Below, piece by piece: positions 1 through 6,765 of a stretch of 10,356 bases of DNA. Within the stretch, counting starts at the first letter, position 1. Each line of letters starts with the position of its first letter. The notes beneath the pieces were generated by a model that worked only from the letters and a program-made list of their open reading frames with translations, had not been told where the DNA came from and searched no databases. The translations under genes and the position numbers were made by a program. The stretch spans positions 1 to 10,356 of the forward strand of contig JAQSVY010000113.1 in assembly GCA_029266935.1 (NCBI GenBank), in the 5' to 3' direction. The stretch is from Burkholderiales bacterium. GTDB lineage: Bacteria; Pseudomonadota; Gammaproteobacteria; Burkholderiales; SG8-39.

Positions 1-295
1 GCTCGACGACCCGGCCGTTCTGCAGGTGCTGCTCGATGATCTCGTCGATGTCGGCGCGATCCACGTAGGTGTACCAGACGCCTTCCGGGTACACCACGAC
101 GCAGGGGCCTTCCTCGCAGCGGTCGAGGCAGCCGGCCTGGTTGATGCGCACCTTGCCCGGGCCGGCGAGCCCGAGCGCCTTGACGCGCCCCTTCGCGTAG
201 TCGCGCAGCTCCGTCGCCCCCTTGTCGTTGCAGCAGGGACGAGAGCCATCGCGCTGGTTGCAGCAGAAAAAGACGTGCCGTTCGTAGTAAGACAT
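1..295 (-). CDS. (2Fe-2S) ferredoxin domain protein, thioredoxin-like fold, partial (3' end outside window)
   Basis: Small iron-sulfur protein of the thioredoxin-like [2Fe-2S] ferredoxin type, probably a cytoplasmic electron carrier; the redox partner is unknown. The ATG is at 295 and 98 codons are visible before the window ends, so the C-terminus is missing. Likely cluster ligands are a cysteine of the pair Cys11-Cys12, one of the pair Cys21-Cys22, then Cys56 and Cys60 in the segment GCLDRCEEGPC, followed by the hydrophobic strand VVVYPEGVWYTYV that is typical of this fold. Both N-terminal ligand positions carry doubled cysteines, so the exact ligands cannot be fixed by eye. It follows the VanZ-family gene by 13 bases on the same strand and is probably the distal gene of that transcript. 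The family assignment is confident; the physiological role is not known. Confidence 0.88.
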   Translation of the reverse strand, partial: MSYYERHVFFCCNQRDGSRPCCNDKGATELRDYAKGRVKALGLAGPGKVRINQAGCLDRCEEGPCVVVYPEGVWYTYVDRADIDEIIEQHLQNGRVVE

Positions 296-308
296 GGAGC
301 CGGCCATT

Positions 309-1373
309 CTAGCCGAGCGGTTCGCGCCGCCGCGACGCGAGCAGGAAGAGATAGCCGAGCGCGGCGAACGGCCAGAGCACGCTCACCAGGCGCGTGAGGC
401 CGTTGAAGTTGAGAAAGTGTCCCTGCTGCCAGACTTTCAGCGTCGCCGCGAGGTAGGGATTGGGCGGCGCGAGGTTGACGAGCACGGTCGCCGCCATGAG
501 CAGCATCGCGGCCAGTGCAAGGCGCGCGACGCGCGGCAGCGACATCGCCGCGGCGGCGAGAGCGAGGCCCGCGAGCAGCCCGAGCTGCGCCCCCGGCGTG
601 AGCCAGGCGAGCACGTCCTCCGCGCGCATCAGGATGGCGAAGGCGGCAGTCTTGATGACGAGCGCCGCGGCGAGCAGCGCGATGAACATGCGCCGCAGCG
701 GCCGGCCCGGCGCGGCCAGCGCCGAGACGAGCAGGGCGACGGCTGCCAGGTTCGCCGCCGCCGTGGCGGCCTCGATGCCGGCAAAGAACGACGGGGTGCG
801 CGGGGGGCCTCCCGGCGCGACCAGCAGGTCGCGCAGGTCGCCGGCGCCGAACAGCAGCATCGCCGGGTTGAGCTGCGTGAACAGCCACAGCGCGACAAGC
901 ACCAGCCCGAGATCGGTCTCGGCGCCGGGCGCGAACAGGCGGGCGCGCGCCTGGGTCAACGGCCCCGCGCCCTGCAGGCGCGGCAGCACGCCGATGCCGA
1001 GCGCCGCGCCCGCCGCGGCGCCCGCCAGGTTGCACAGCACGTCGAGGTTGTTCTCGACGCGGGCCGGCAGGTAGCTTTGCGCCGCCTCCAGCACGAGCGA
1101 GAGCGCAAGTCCGCTCAGGACGGCAAAGGCAAAGGCAGCCGCGCCTTTCAGCCGCGGCTGCAGCGCGCCAACGCAGAGGAAACCGAAAGGCAGATAGCCC
1201 AGGACGTTGACGGCCACGTCGAACCAGGTGACGTACCGCGGCAGATGCGCGTCGAGATAGGCGAAAGGCGAGAGGCCATGGTCGCGCCAGCCCTGCAGCG
1301 GGTAAAGCGAAGCGTACGCCACGAGCAGCACGTAGACCCCGAACAGGATCCGCGCCAGGGGCGAGGCGCGCAT
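309..1373 (-). CDS. VanZ family membrane protein
   Basis: Polytopic inner-membrane protein of 354 residues. The N-terminal third is a VanZ-like domain: a first membrane segment at about residues 7-25, the family signature DVAVNVLGYLPFGF at 52-65, and the segment EAAQSYLPARVENNLDVL at 96-113 leading into NLAGAAAGAALG. The remaining two thirds hold further hydrophobic helices (about 155-175, 203-220, 228-250, 262-278, 284-302 and 328-346). This part is longer than classical VanZ (about 160 residues) but resembles the long VanZ-family proteins of proteobacteria. VanZ of enterococci gives low-level teicoplanin resistance; that role should not be carried over here, and the function is unknown. The ATG at 1373 lies 3 bases after the symporter stop, so the two are almost certainly cotranscribed. 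Confidence 0.85.
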   Translation of the reverse strand: MRASPLARILFGVYVLLVAYASLYPLQGWRDHGLSPFAYLDAHLPRYVTWFDVAVNVLGYLPFGFLCVGALQPRLKGAAAFAFAVLSGLALSLVLEAAQSYLPARVENNLDVLCNLAGAAAGAALGIGVLPRLQGAGPLTQARARLFAPGAETDLGLVLVALWLFTQLNPAMLLFGAGDLRDLLVAPGGPPRTPSFFAGIEAATAAANLAAVALLVSALAAPGRPLRRMFIALLAAALVIKTAAFAILMRAEDVLAWLTPGAQLGLLAGLALAAAAMSLPRVARLALAAMLLMAATVLVNLAPPNPYLAATLKVWQQGHFLNFNGLTRLVSVLWPFAALGYLFLLASRRREPLG

Positions 1374-1376
1374 CGC

Positions 1377-2786
1377 TTATCTGCGCGGCGGGACGAGCGA
1401 GCCGAGCACCATGCCCAGAGCCGAGAAGCCGAGGCCGACGAGCTGCGGCGGGATCGTCGCTTCCGCTGCGGTGAGCTCCGCCACGCCCCAGGAGAAGAGG
1501 CCGAAGATCACCGAGAACATCGCCCCCGCGGCGGTGGCGCGCTTCCAGTAGATGCCGGCGGCGAGGGGCACGATGCACGAGACCAGCGTGACCTTGTAGG
1601 CGTTCTGCACCATCTCATACATCGTACTCGTCGAGTTGAGGGCGAAGAGCAGCGCGGCGAGGGTGAAGGCGACCAGCACGGTGCGCAGCAGCAGCAGGAA
1701 CTCGCGGTCCGAGAGCCGGGGCGTGAACGGGCGCACCACGTTCTCGGTGAACAGAGCCGTCGGCGCGAGCAGCGCGCCGCTCGCGGTCGACAGGACCGCC
1801 GAGAGCAGCGCGCCGAAGAACAACACCTGCGCCCACAGCGGCGTGCGCTCGAGGATCAGGTCGGGAAGGATCCTCTGGATCTCGCGGCCGTCCTCGGCGG
1901 CGAAGAGCTTGCCGAAGCCCGGATCGATGACCAGCGCGGAATAGGCGATGAACATCGGCACGAAGGCGAAGCCGAAGTACAGCAGCCCGCCGAGCAGCGA
2001 GCCGCGCACCGCGGTCTTCTCGTCCTTCGCCGAGGTGACGCGCTGGAAGACGTCCTGCTGGGGGATCGAGCCGATGGCGAGCGTCATCCAGGCAGCGAGG
2101 AACCAGAGCCACTCCCTGGTGCCGCCTTTGGGCCAGAACTCGAACTTGCCGGCTTCGTAGGCGGCGCCGATCACCTTCGCCGGACCGCCGGCCATGCCGC
2201 CGACCAGCCAGGCCACCGCCATCAGCCCGATCAGGATCACCACGGTCTGGAACAGATCCGTGAGCGCCACCGACCACATGCCGCCCCAGATGGTGTAGCC
2301 CAGGACGATCGCGGCGCCGATGACGATGCCGGTGTTGAGGCTGATGGCGCCTCCCGAGAGGACCGAGAACACCAGCCCGAGCGCGGTCATCTGCGCCGAA
2401 GTCCAGCCCAGGTACGAGGCCGTAATGGCGACGCTGGTGACCACTTCCACCGGCTTCGAGTAGCGCTTGCGGTAGAAGTCGCCGATCGTAAGGAGGTCCA
2501 TGCGGTAGAACGCGCGGGCGAAGAAAAGCGCCACGAAGAACAGGCAGAAGGAGGAGCCGAAGGGATCGGCGACGATGCCGCCCAGCCCGTCCTTGGCGAA
2601 CGTGGCCGAGACCGAGAGCACGGTCTCGGCGCCGAACCAGGTGGCAAACACCGTCGCCATGTTCATGTACAGCGGCAGGCTGCGCCCGGCGACGAGGTAA
2701 TCCTTGGAGTTGTGGACCCGCTGCGCGGCCCACAGCCCGATGCCGATCGTGATCAGGAAGTAGAGGAGGACCGCGGTGATCAGCAT
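1377..2786 (-). CDS. Sodium:solute symporter (SSS) family transporter
   Basis: Inner-membrane secondary transporter of 469 residues with about 13 hydrophobic segments, the usual size for the SSS family (LeuT fold, Na+-coupled uptake). Family features seen: the N-terminal block KDYLVAGRSLPLYMNMATVF (28-47) followed by ATWFGAET, the segment RMDLLTIGDFYRKRYSKPVE (95-114), WGGMWSVALTDLFQ (167-180), and the TM8 region GALLSAVLSTASGALLAPTA (325-344), whose Ser333/Thr334 sit where the Na2-site hydroxyls are expected. There is no C-terminal PAS or kinase extension, so it is a transporter rather than a sensor hybrid. The substrate (proline, pantothenate, a carboxylate or other) cannot be read from the sequence. 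It starts at ATG 2786, 21 bases after ubiB, and is followed 3 bases later by the VanZ-family gene. Confidence 0.93.
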   Translation of the reverse strand: MLITAVLLYFLITIGIGLWAAQRVHNSKDYLVAGRSLPLYMNMATVFATWFGAETVLSVSATFAKDGLGGIVADPFGSSFCLFFVALFFARAFYRMDLLTIGDFYRKRYSKPVEVVTSVAITASYLGWTSAQMTALGLVFSVLSGGAISLNTGIVIGAAIVLGYTIWGGMWSVALTDLFQTVVILIGLMAVAWLVGGMAGGPAKVIGAAYEAGKFEFWPKGGTREWLWFLAAWMTLAIGSIPQQDVFQRVTSAKDEKTAVRGSLLGGLLYFGFAFVPMFIAYSALVIDPGFGKLFAAEDGREIQRILPDLILERTPLWAQVLFFGALLSAVLSTASGALLAPTALFTENVVRPFTPRLSDREFLLLLRTVLVAFTLAALLFALNSTSTMYEMVQNAYKVTLVSCIVPLAAGIYWKRATAAGAMFSVIFGLFSWGVAELTAAEATIPPQLVGLGFSALGMVLGSLVPPRR

Positions 2787-2807
2787 CGCGCCAGGCGGAT
2801 CATAAAT

Positions 2808-4325
2808 TCAGAACAGATCGGCCGCCAACAGGACGAGCGCCACCGCCAGCAGCGCGAGCAGCGCGCCGAGGAGGCGGTTGCGCCGCGCGTTCTCCTCGGC
2901 GAGGCGATCGAGCGCGCGTGCGAGGCCGCCGAGGCGGTCCTCCGAGAGCGCGCGGTGCAGCAGCCGCGGCAGCTCCGGCAGCGTCTTCGCCCAGCCGGGC
3001 GCCTCGAGGCGCACCGCGCGCGAGGCGGCGCGCCATCCCACCTGCTCGTCCATCCAGCGCTCCAAATAGGGTTTGGCGGTGCGCCACAGGTCGAGCTCGG
3101 GGTCGAGCTCCCGCCCCAGCCCTTCGATGTTGAGCAACGTCTTCTGCAGCAGCACCAGCTGCGGCTGGATCTCGATGTTGAAGCGCCGCGAGGTCTGGAA
3201 CAGGCGCAGCAGCAGCTTGCCGAAATAGATGTCCTTCAGCGGCCGTGCGAAGATCGGCTCGCACACCGCACGGATGGCCGCTTCGAAAGCGTCGACGCGC
3301 GTGCCGGCCGGCGCCCAGCCGGCGTCGAGATGCGCCTGTGCGACGCGGCGGTAGTCGCGATTGAAGAACGCGAGGAAGTTCTGCGCCAGGTAGCTCTTGT
3401 CGACGTCGGTGAGCGTGCCCATGATGCCGAAGTCGAGCGCGATGTACCTGCCGCGCGTCTCGCCCTCGGTGGTGACGAGGATGTTGCCCGGGTGCATGTC
3501 GGCGTGGAAGAACCCGTCGCGGAACACCTGGGTGAAGAAGATCTCCACGCCGGCGCGGGCGAGCGCGAGGATATCGACGCCCTTTTCCCGCAGCGCCTGC
3601 ACCTGTGAGATCGGCGTGCCGTGCATGCGCTCCATGACCATGACGCGCTGTGCGCAGAGGTCCCAGTGCACCTCGGGCACCACGAGCAGCGGCGAGGCCT
3701 CGAAGTTGCGCCGCAACTGGCTCGCATTGCCCGCCTCGCGCATGAGGTCGAGCTCCTCTTCCAGGTGGCGCGCGAACTCCGCCACCACCTCGCGCGGCCT
3801 GAGGCGGCGACCCTCGGCCCAGCGCCGCTCGACGAGCGCAGCGGCGGTCTCGAGCAGCTCGAGGTCCCTGGCGATCGCCGTCTCGACGCCCGGGCGCAGC
3901 ACCTTGACCGCCACTTCGCGCCCGTCGTGCAGGATTGCGAGGTGGACTTGGGCGATCGAGGCGCTTGCGACCGGTTCGGATGCGAATGACTTAAAAACCT
4001 TTCCCACCGGGCTGCCGAGAGATCTCTCGATCTCGGCGATTGCCTCGGCCGAGGGAAACGGCGGCACCCGGTCCTGGAGCTTCGCCAGCTCGTCGGCGAC
4101 GTCGAGCGGCAGCAGGTCGCGCCGCGTGGACAGCACCTGGCCGAACTTGACGAAGATCGGTCCCAGGGTCTCCAGCGCCTCGCGCAGGCGCCGCGCCTTC
4201 GGCTCGCCACGGCGCGCGGAAGCGACGCGAAAGAACCAGCTGCCCGCAAGCCCGGGCACGAACTCATGCAGGCCGAAGCGCAGCGCAATGCCGAAGATCT
4301 TCAGCAGGCGGAAGAGCCGGCTCAC
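2808..4325 (-). CDS. ubiB: Ubiquinone biosynthesis ATPase/kinase-like protein UbiB
   Basis: ABC1/ADCK-family atypical kinase-like ATPase, membrane-anchored, needed for aerobic ubiquinone synthesis and acting with the Ubi complex and UbiJ. At 505 residues it is within the family range. Seen in order: the KxGQ motif at Lys60-Phe-Gly-Gln63, the alanine-rich loop ASIAQVH at 122-128, the VAVKV lysine at about 141, the catalytic-loop segment HADMHPGN at 274-281, and the metal-binding LDFG at 297-300. A hydrophobic C-terminal anchor occupies about 483-505. The start is GTG at 4325; an in-frame TAG only three codons upstream (4332-4334) rules out a longer protein, and the N-terminus matches the usual family start. 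That TAG is also the stop of the displaced ubiJ tail, so ubiJ and ubiB were originally 6 bases apart. No frame damage is seen in this gene. Confidence 0.96.
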   Translation of the reverse strand: MSRLFRLLKIFGIALRFGLHEFVPGLAGSWFFRVASARRGEPKARRLREALETLGPIFVKFGQVLSTRRDLLPLDVADELAKLQDRVPPFPSAEAIAEIERSLGSPVGKVFKSFASEPVASASIAQVHLAILHDGREVAVKVLRPGVETAIARDLELLETAAALVERRWAEGRRLRPREVVAEFARHLEEELDLMREAGNASQLRRNFEASPLLVVPEVHWDLCAQRVMVMERMHGTPISQVQALREKGVDILALARAGVEIFFTQVFRDGFFHADMHPGNILVTTEGETRGRYIALDFGIMGTLTDVDKSYLAQNFLAFFNRDYRRVAQAHLDAGWAPAGTRVDAFEAAIRAVCEPIFARPLKDIYFGKLLLRLFQTSRRFNIEIQPQLVLLQKTLLNIEGLGRELDPELDLWRTAKPYLERWMDEQVGWRAASRAVRLEAPGWAKTLPELPRLLHRALSEDRLGGLARALDRLAEENARRNRLLGALLALLAVALVLLAADLF

Positions 4326-4331
4326 GGCAGC

Positions 4332-4412
4332 CTAGCCAAGGCGCTCGACGCGCTTGTGCAGACGCTCGAGCGCATCGCGCAGGCACGCCACGTCCGCGGC
4401 GAGCGCGGTCAG
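4332..4412 (-). pseudogene. Displaced C-terminal coiled-coil tail of ubiJ
   Basis: Between the early ubiJ stop and the ubiB start, a different frame encodes LTALAADVACLRDALERL and then HKRVERLG, ending in TAG at 4332-4334. Val, Leu, Leu, Leu, Val and Leu follow a regular 3-4 heptad spacing, as in the short coiled coil that closes UbiJ proteins. A TAG at 4413-4415 sits directly before it, so it cannot be part of a longer intact ORF in its own frame. It ends 6 bases before the ubiB GTG, which is where a ubiJ stop would be expected. I infer a frame-changing loss of bases around 4412-4418. It may be one base, or more, since UbiJ relatives usually carry additional residues between the SCP2 domain and this coiled coil. 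Confidence 0.65.
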
Positions 4413-4831
4413 CTAGCGAGGCGCCGCGCGGCATCCGCGTGCCAGGAGGCGAAATCGCGCAGTGCGCCCGCGACCCGATGCGCGGCGACATCGCCGAGAA
4501 GGCGCGAGAGGTCCTCCTCGAAGTCCCAGCGCAGGTGCCGGGCGAGGAGCATCACTTCGGAGGCAAGGCGCGCGTTGCCCGACACGTCGATGGCGCGCAA
4601 CGCGTGCTCTTCGCCGCGCACCAGGCCAACCAGGCTCCCGGGTTTCAAATGCAGAACCAGCGACGGCAGGGGTCCCCCGGCATCGACCAGGCCCTGCGGC
4701 TGGATGGTGAAGCGCAGCGCTGGCAACGGCGGCGCGGCGAGCTCGACTGCTTCGCCGGCAAAGGGCACGAGCCGCTCGCGCGCCCACGGCTCGCTGCGGA
4801 GCAGATGGTTGAGGGCAAAACAAAAGGCCAC
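4409..4831 (-). CDS. ubiJ: UbiJ, SCP2-domain ubiquinone biosynthesis accessory protein, C-terminally truncated by a frame break
   Basis: UbiJ binds lipid intermediates through an SCP2 domain and organises the aerobic ubiquinone biosynthesis complex. The recognisable protein begins ALNHLLRSEPWARERLVPFA and continues into the SCP2 core with VSGNARLASEVMLLARHLRW and DFEEDLSRLLGDVAAHRVAG, a conserved signature of the family. The best start is GTG at 4829-4831, giving about 140 residues. A TTG at 4868-4870 overlapping the Tim44 TGA (TTGA) is an alternative that would add 13 residues. Neither has a good ribosome binding site, and the GTG lies inside the terminator hairpin. The frame closes early at TGA 4409-4411; 26 further codons of typical UbiJ coiled coil follow in another frame up to 4332. 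ubiE upstream and ubiB downstream support the assignment. Confidence 0.72.
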   Translation of the reverse strand: MAFCFALNHLLRSEPWARERLVPFAGEAVELAAPPLPALRFTIQPQGLVDAGGPLPSLVLHLKPGSLVGLVRGEEHALRAIDVSGNARLASEVMLLARHLRWDFEEDLSRLLGDVAAHRVAGALRDFASWHADAARRLAS

Positions 4832-5575
4832 CGCGGGGGTGGCCTTTTCGTCGGGGAGCGGCGCCTTCAATGCATCTGCTGGATGCCGGCGAGGAGCCAG
4901 CCGCTCGAGCCGTCGACCGGCTTCACGAGGTTCCAGACCTCCTCGAAAGCCGCCGTCCGTCTGCTGGCGCTCCGGGCCGCGCGCCAGGACATCCGACTTC
5001 AGCGCCTCGAACAGCTCGTCGGTGGTGAAGTCGCGGATTTCGGCAAGATCGCCCGTGTCGTTGGCGAGCTGCAGCTTGACGAAGTTGCGCTTCGCACCGC
5101 GCAGGAACGCGCTGGCGTCGAATCCTGCCGGCACTCTTGGCGTTGGCACGCTCGCCTCAGTTAGCGAGGCCGAAGCAACTGGCTCTAGCATCGTCCGCGC
5201 GCGCATGCCGGCGAACTGTATCGGGGCTTGCGCCTGCCTGCGCGCCAAAGCGCGCCAGAGCAGCACGGCGCCCGCGACGAGAAGCGCGAGCAGAAGGAGG
5301 CCGCCCAGCCCGTTGCCGGCGAAAAGGTAGCCGAGCAAGCCGCCCATCGCCAGGCCGCCGAGGATCGGACCCCACTTGCTGCCTGCCGGCGCCGCCTGCT
5401 GCTGTCCTTGCTTGGCCGGCGCGGCCTGCTGCTGCGCGGGCCTGGCCGGCGGCGGCGTGACGTTGCGTTGCGCGCCCAGCGAGCGCGCGCCGCCAAACCG
5501 ACGGGCCTCGACGTCGGCGACGGCGAATACGGTGCCCAGCACCAGTGCGAACAGCGCGAGTAGCCACTTACTCAT
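4409..5575 (-). CDS. Hybrid ORF: Tim44-like N-terminal region read through into UbiJ (SCP2)
   Basis: A single open frame of 388 codons starts at ATG 5575 behind a strong GGAGGT and joins two unrelated families. Residues 1-207 are a Tim44-like protein: signal or anchor at 1-24, the family block RRFGGARSLGAQR at 25-37, an Ala/Gln/Pro-rich linker, a hydrophobic stretch at 69-107, and the start of the Tim44 domain (about 150-207, including RDFTTDELFEALKSD). Residues 208-248 match neither family and are an out-of-frame reading of the Tim44 C-terminal coding sequence plus a terminator hairpin. From about 249 onward the protein is UbiJ. The likely explanation is an out-of-frame deletion in the Tim44-like gene near 4951-4955 that removed its conserved middle (about 35 residues, judged from my memory of the family). 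A gene caller would report one protein here; I think it is two genes, both damaged. Whether a fusion protein is made is unknown. Confidence 0.6.
   Translation of the reverse strand: MSKWLLALFALVLGTVFAVADVEARRFGGARSLGAQRNVTPPPARPAQQQAAPAKQGQQQAAPAGSKWGPILGGLAMGGLLGYLFAGNGLGGLLLLALLVAGAVLLWRALARRQAQAPIQFAGMRARTMLEPVASASLTEASVPTPRVPAGFDASAFLRGAKRNFVKLQLANDTGDLAEIRDFTTDELFEALKSDVLARGPERQQTDGGFRGGLEPREAGRRLERLAPRRHPADALKAPLPDEKATPAVAFCFALNHLLRSEPWARERLVPFAGEAVELAAPPLPALRFTIQPQGLVDAGGPLPSLVLHLKPGSLVGLVRGEEHALRAIDVSGNARLASEVMLLARHLRWDFEEDLSRLLGDVAAHRVAGALRDFASWHADAARRLAS
4817..4848 (-). terminator. Rho-independent terminator after the Tim44-like gene, overlapping the ubiJ start
   Basis: Read on the minus strand, AAAAGGCCACC, a five-base loop CCCGC, then GGTGGCCTTTT form a perfect 11-bp stem whose central 7 bp are GC-rich, followed by G and TTTT. 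It begins 18 bases after the displaced Tim44 TGA (4867). The A and T tracts on both sides make it potentially bidirectional. It lies inside the ubi gene run, so either it attenuates ubiJ-ubiB transcription or these genes have their own promoter further upstream. Confidence 0.7.
4867..5575 (-). pseudogene. Tim44-like domain protein gene, internal deletion with frameshift
   Basis: This is the extent of the original Tim44-like gene. The N-terminal part reads in one frame from ATG 5575 to about 4955. The C-terminal part reads in a different frame from about 4953 to a TGA at 4867-4869 and gives AAFEEVWNLVKP followed by a segment ending SSGWLLAGIQQMH, the characteristic end of bacterial Tim44-like proteins. 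The strand-rich middle expected between QQTD and FEEVW is absent, so the change is a deletion rather than a one-base slip. A rho-independent terminator lies directly after this TGA, which supports it being the true gene end. Bacterial Tim44-like proteins are membrane-anchored and poorly characterised; this family often sits between ubiE and ubiJ in betaproteobacteria. With the domain core gone, function is doubtful unless the assembly is wrong. Confidence 0.65.
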
Positions 5576-5580
5576 GGTCG

Positions 5581-5586
5581 ACCTCC
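5581..5586 (-). promoter_or_regulatory. Strong Shine-Dalgarno for the Tim44-like gene
   Basis: The minus-strand sequence GGAGGT lies 5 bases before the ATG at 5575. It is the clearest ribosome binding site in the window and fixes the start of the Tim44-like gene, 24 bases after the ubiE stop. Confidence 0.8.
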
Positions 5587-5599
5587 AGACTCGATGCTA

Positions 5600-6334
5600 T
5601 CAAATTCGATACCCGCGATGTACCGCAACCGCCCCCGCTGCGAGGTTAAAGAACTCCACGCTGCCGAACCCCGCCGCCTCGATCATCGCCTTGAGGGTAG
5701 CTTGGTCCGGGTGCACGCGGATCGACTCCGCGAGGTAGCGGTAAGCGTCGGCATCCCCGGCCACCCGCTCGCCCAGCCATGGCAGCACGCGGAACGAATA
5801 GAGGTCGTAGGCCGGCGCGAGCGGGGCCCACACCTTGGAGAACTCCAGCACCACGAGGCGCCCCCCGGGCCTGAGCACGCGTCCCATCTCGGCGAGCGCA
5901 CCCTCCTTGCGCGTCATGTTGCGCAGGCCGAATCCCACGGTGACGCAGTCGAAATACTGCGCGGGAAAAGGCAGCTTCTCCGCATCGCATTGCACGGCGG
6001 GGGCGAGCGCCCCGGCATCGAGCAGGCGGTCGCGTCCGCGTCCCAGCATGCGGCGGTTCAGGTCGGTGAGCCAGACCTCGCCGCCGGGCCGCACGCGCTT
6101 GGCGAGGGCGAGCGCCAGGTCGCCGCTTCCGGCGGCGACGTCGAGGATCCGCTCGCCCGCGCGCGGTCGCGCGATCGCGACGGCGATCGCCTTCCAGACT
6201 CGGTGCAGGCCGAGCGACATGAGATCGTTCATCAGGTCATAGCTCGGCGCGACGCGGTCGAACACCGAACGCACGCGAGCGGCCTTCTCCTCCGGCGCCA
6301 CGCGCTCGAAGCCGAAGTCGACCTTATCCTTCAC
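5600..6334 (-). CDS. ubiE: Bifunctional demethylmenaquinone / 2-methoxy-6-polyprenyl-benzoquinol methyltransferase UbiE
   Basis: SAM-dependent C-methyltransferase of ubiquinone (and, where present, menaquinone) synthesis; 244 residues, normal for the family. Seen: the N-terminal family block [19 protein letters not shown] (24-42), SAM motif [13 protein letters not shown] (64-75), the acidic end of strand 2 at Asp91, DAEKLPFP (117-124), GFGLRNM (134-140), [13 protein letters not shown] (154-166), YLAESIR (200-206), and the closing segment [17 protein letters not shown]. The start is GTG at 6334 behind a purine-rich GGGGGCGAG. It overlaps the last 11 bases of DUF971, and the conserved DFGFERV segment six codons later leaves no room for a later start. 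Translational coupling with DUF971 is likely. Nothing in the coding sequence looks damaged. Confidence 0.97.
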   Translation of the reverse strand: MKDKVDFGFERVAPEEKAARVRSVFDRVAPSYDLMNDLMSLGLHRVWKAIAVAIARPRAGERILDVAAGSGDLALALAKRVRPGGEVWLTDLNRRMLGRGRDRLLDAGALAPAVQCDAEKLPFPAQYFDCVTVGFGLRNMTRKEGALAEMGRVLRPGGRLVVLEFSKVWAPLAPAYDLYSFRVLPWLGERVAGDADAYRYLAESIRVHPDQATLKAMIEAAGFGSVEFFNLAAGAVAVHRGYRI

Positions 6335-6677
6335 GGCTCGCCCCCGCGGCGGCGAGCTTCGCGAGGTAGTCCCTCCACAGCTCTTCCTGGCGCTCGCCTA
6401 GCTCGTAGAGGTATTCCCAGGAGTAGATGCCGGTGCTGTGGCCGTCGGAGAAAACCGGCTGCACCGCGTAGGAGCCGACCGGCTCGAGCGCGCGGATCTC
6501 TACCTCGCGCTTGCCGGTCTGCAGCACTTCCTGTCCCGGGCCGTGGCCGCGCACTTCGGCCGAGGGCGAATACACGCGCAGCAGCTCATACGGCAGGCGG
6601 AAGCTGCGTCCGTCGGCGTACTGGATCTCCAGCACGCGGGACCTCTGGTGAAGCTTGATCTCGGTGGGAAAGGGCAT
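6324..6677 (-). CDS. DUF971 (gamma-butyrobetaine hydroxylase-like N-terminal domain) protein
   Basis: Protein of 117 residues made of a single DUF971 domain, here as a stand-alone bacterial protein. Seen: [19 protein letters not shown], the segment [36 protein letters not shown], and the C-terminal block [28 protein letters not shown], all characteristic of the family. The function of the stand-alone form is not established; the domain is often placed near iron-sulfur or ubiquinone genes. I chose ATG 6677 (MPFPTEIKL). An in-frame GTG at 6743 would add 22 low-complexity residues and would overlap the small ORF upstream. The stop TAA at 6324 overlaps the ubiE start by 11 bases, so the two are cotranscribed. 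Confidence 0.92.
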   Translation of the reverse strand: MPFPTEIKLHQRSRVLEIQYADGRSFRLPYELLRVYSPSAEVRGHGPGQEVLQTGKREVEIRALEPVGSYAVQPVFSDGHSTGIYSWEYLYELGERQEELWRDYLAKLAAAGASREG

Positions 6678-6681
6678 GGCG

Positions 6682-6765
6682 CTAAGTCGGCTCGTACACG
6701 ATACGCTCGAAGTCGACGCCGCGCCCGGCTTCGCGCCTGGCACCCACCACTGCCGCCGGCGTCAT
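6682..6765 (-). CDS. Small 27-residue ORF between the HIT gene and DUF971
   Basis: The ATG overlaps the HIT stop in an ATGA arrangement and the ORF ends with TAG at 6682-6684, 4 bases before the DUF971 ATG. It encodes MTPAAVVGARREAGRGVDFE followed by RIVYEPT. I do not recognise a family. The junctions at both ends are exactly those of a translationally coupled operon gene, and the C-terminal half DFERIVYEPT looks like ordinary protein rather than the Arg/Ala-rich noise of shadow frames. It may be a genuine micro-protein, a leader that couples HIT translation to DUF971, or a remnant of a longer gene. No ribosome binding site of its own is needed if it is coupled. Confidence 0.42.
   Translation of the reverse strand: MTPAAVVGARREAGRGVDFERIVYEPT

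Noticed and set aside
2799..2828. Possible promoter for the symporter (TATGAT with TTGGCG 18 bases upstream)
   Set aside because: The -35 is poor, the start site would be only a few bases before the ATG, and the 21-base gap to ubiB fits cotranscription better.
294..3608. Plus-strand open frame of 1104 codons opposite VanZ, the symporter and ubiB
   Set aside because: Its product is Arg/Glu/Gln/His-rich with no domain, and it runs antisense through three genes with clear family matches. It is a GC-rich shadow frame.
4940..4960. Programmed ribosomal frameshift in the Tim44-like gene
   Set aside because: No slippery heptamer is seen, and a conserved part of the domain is missing at the break, so a simple frame slip would not restore a normal protein.
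5594..6658. Plus-strand open frame of 354 codons opposite ubiE and DUF971
   Set aside because: It is antisense to two well-recognised genes and shows no motif; a shadow of codon bias in GC-rich DNA.
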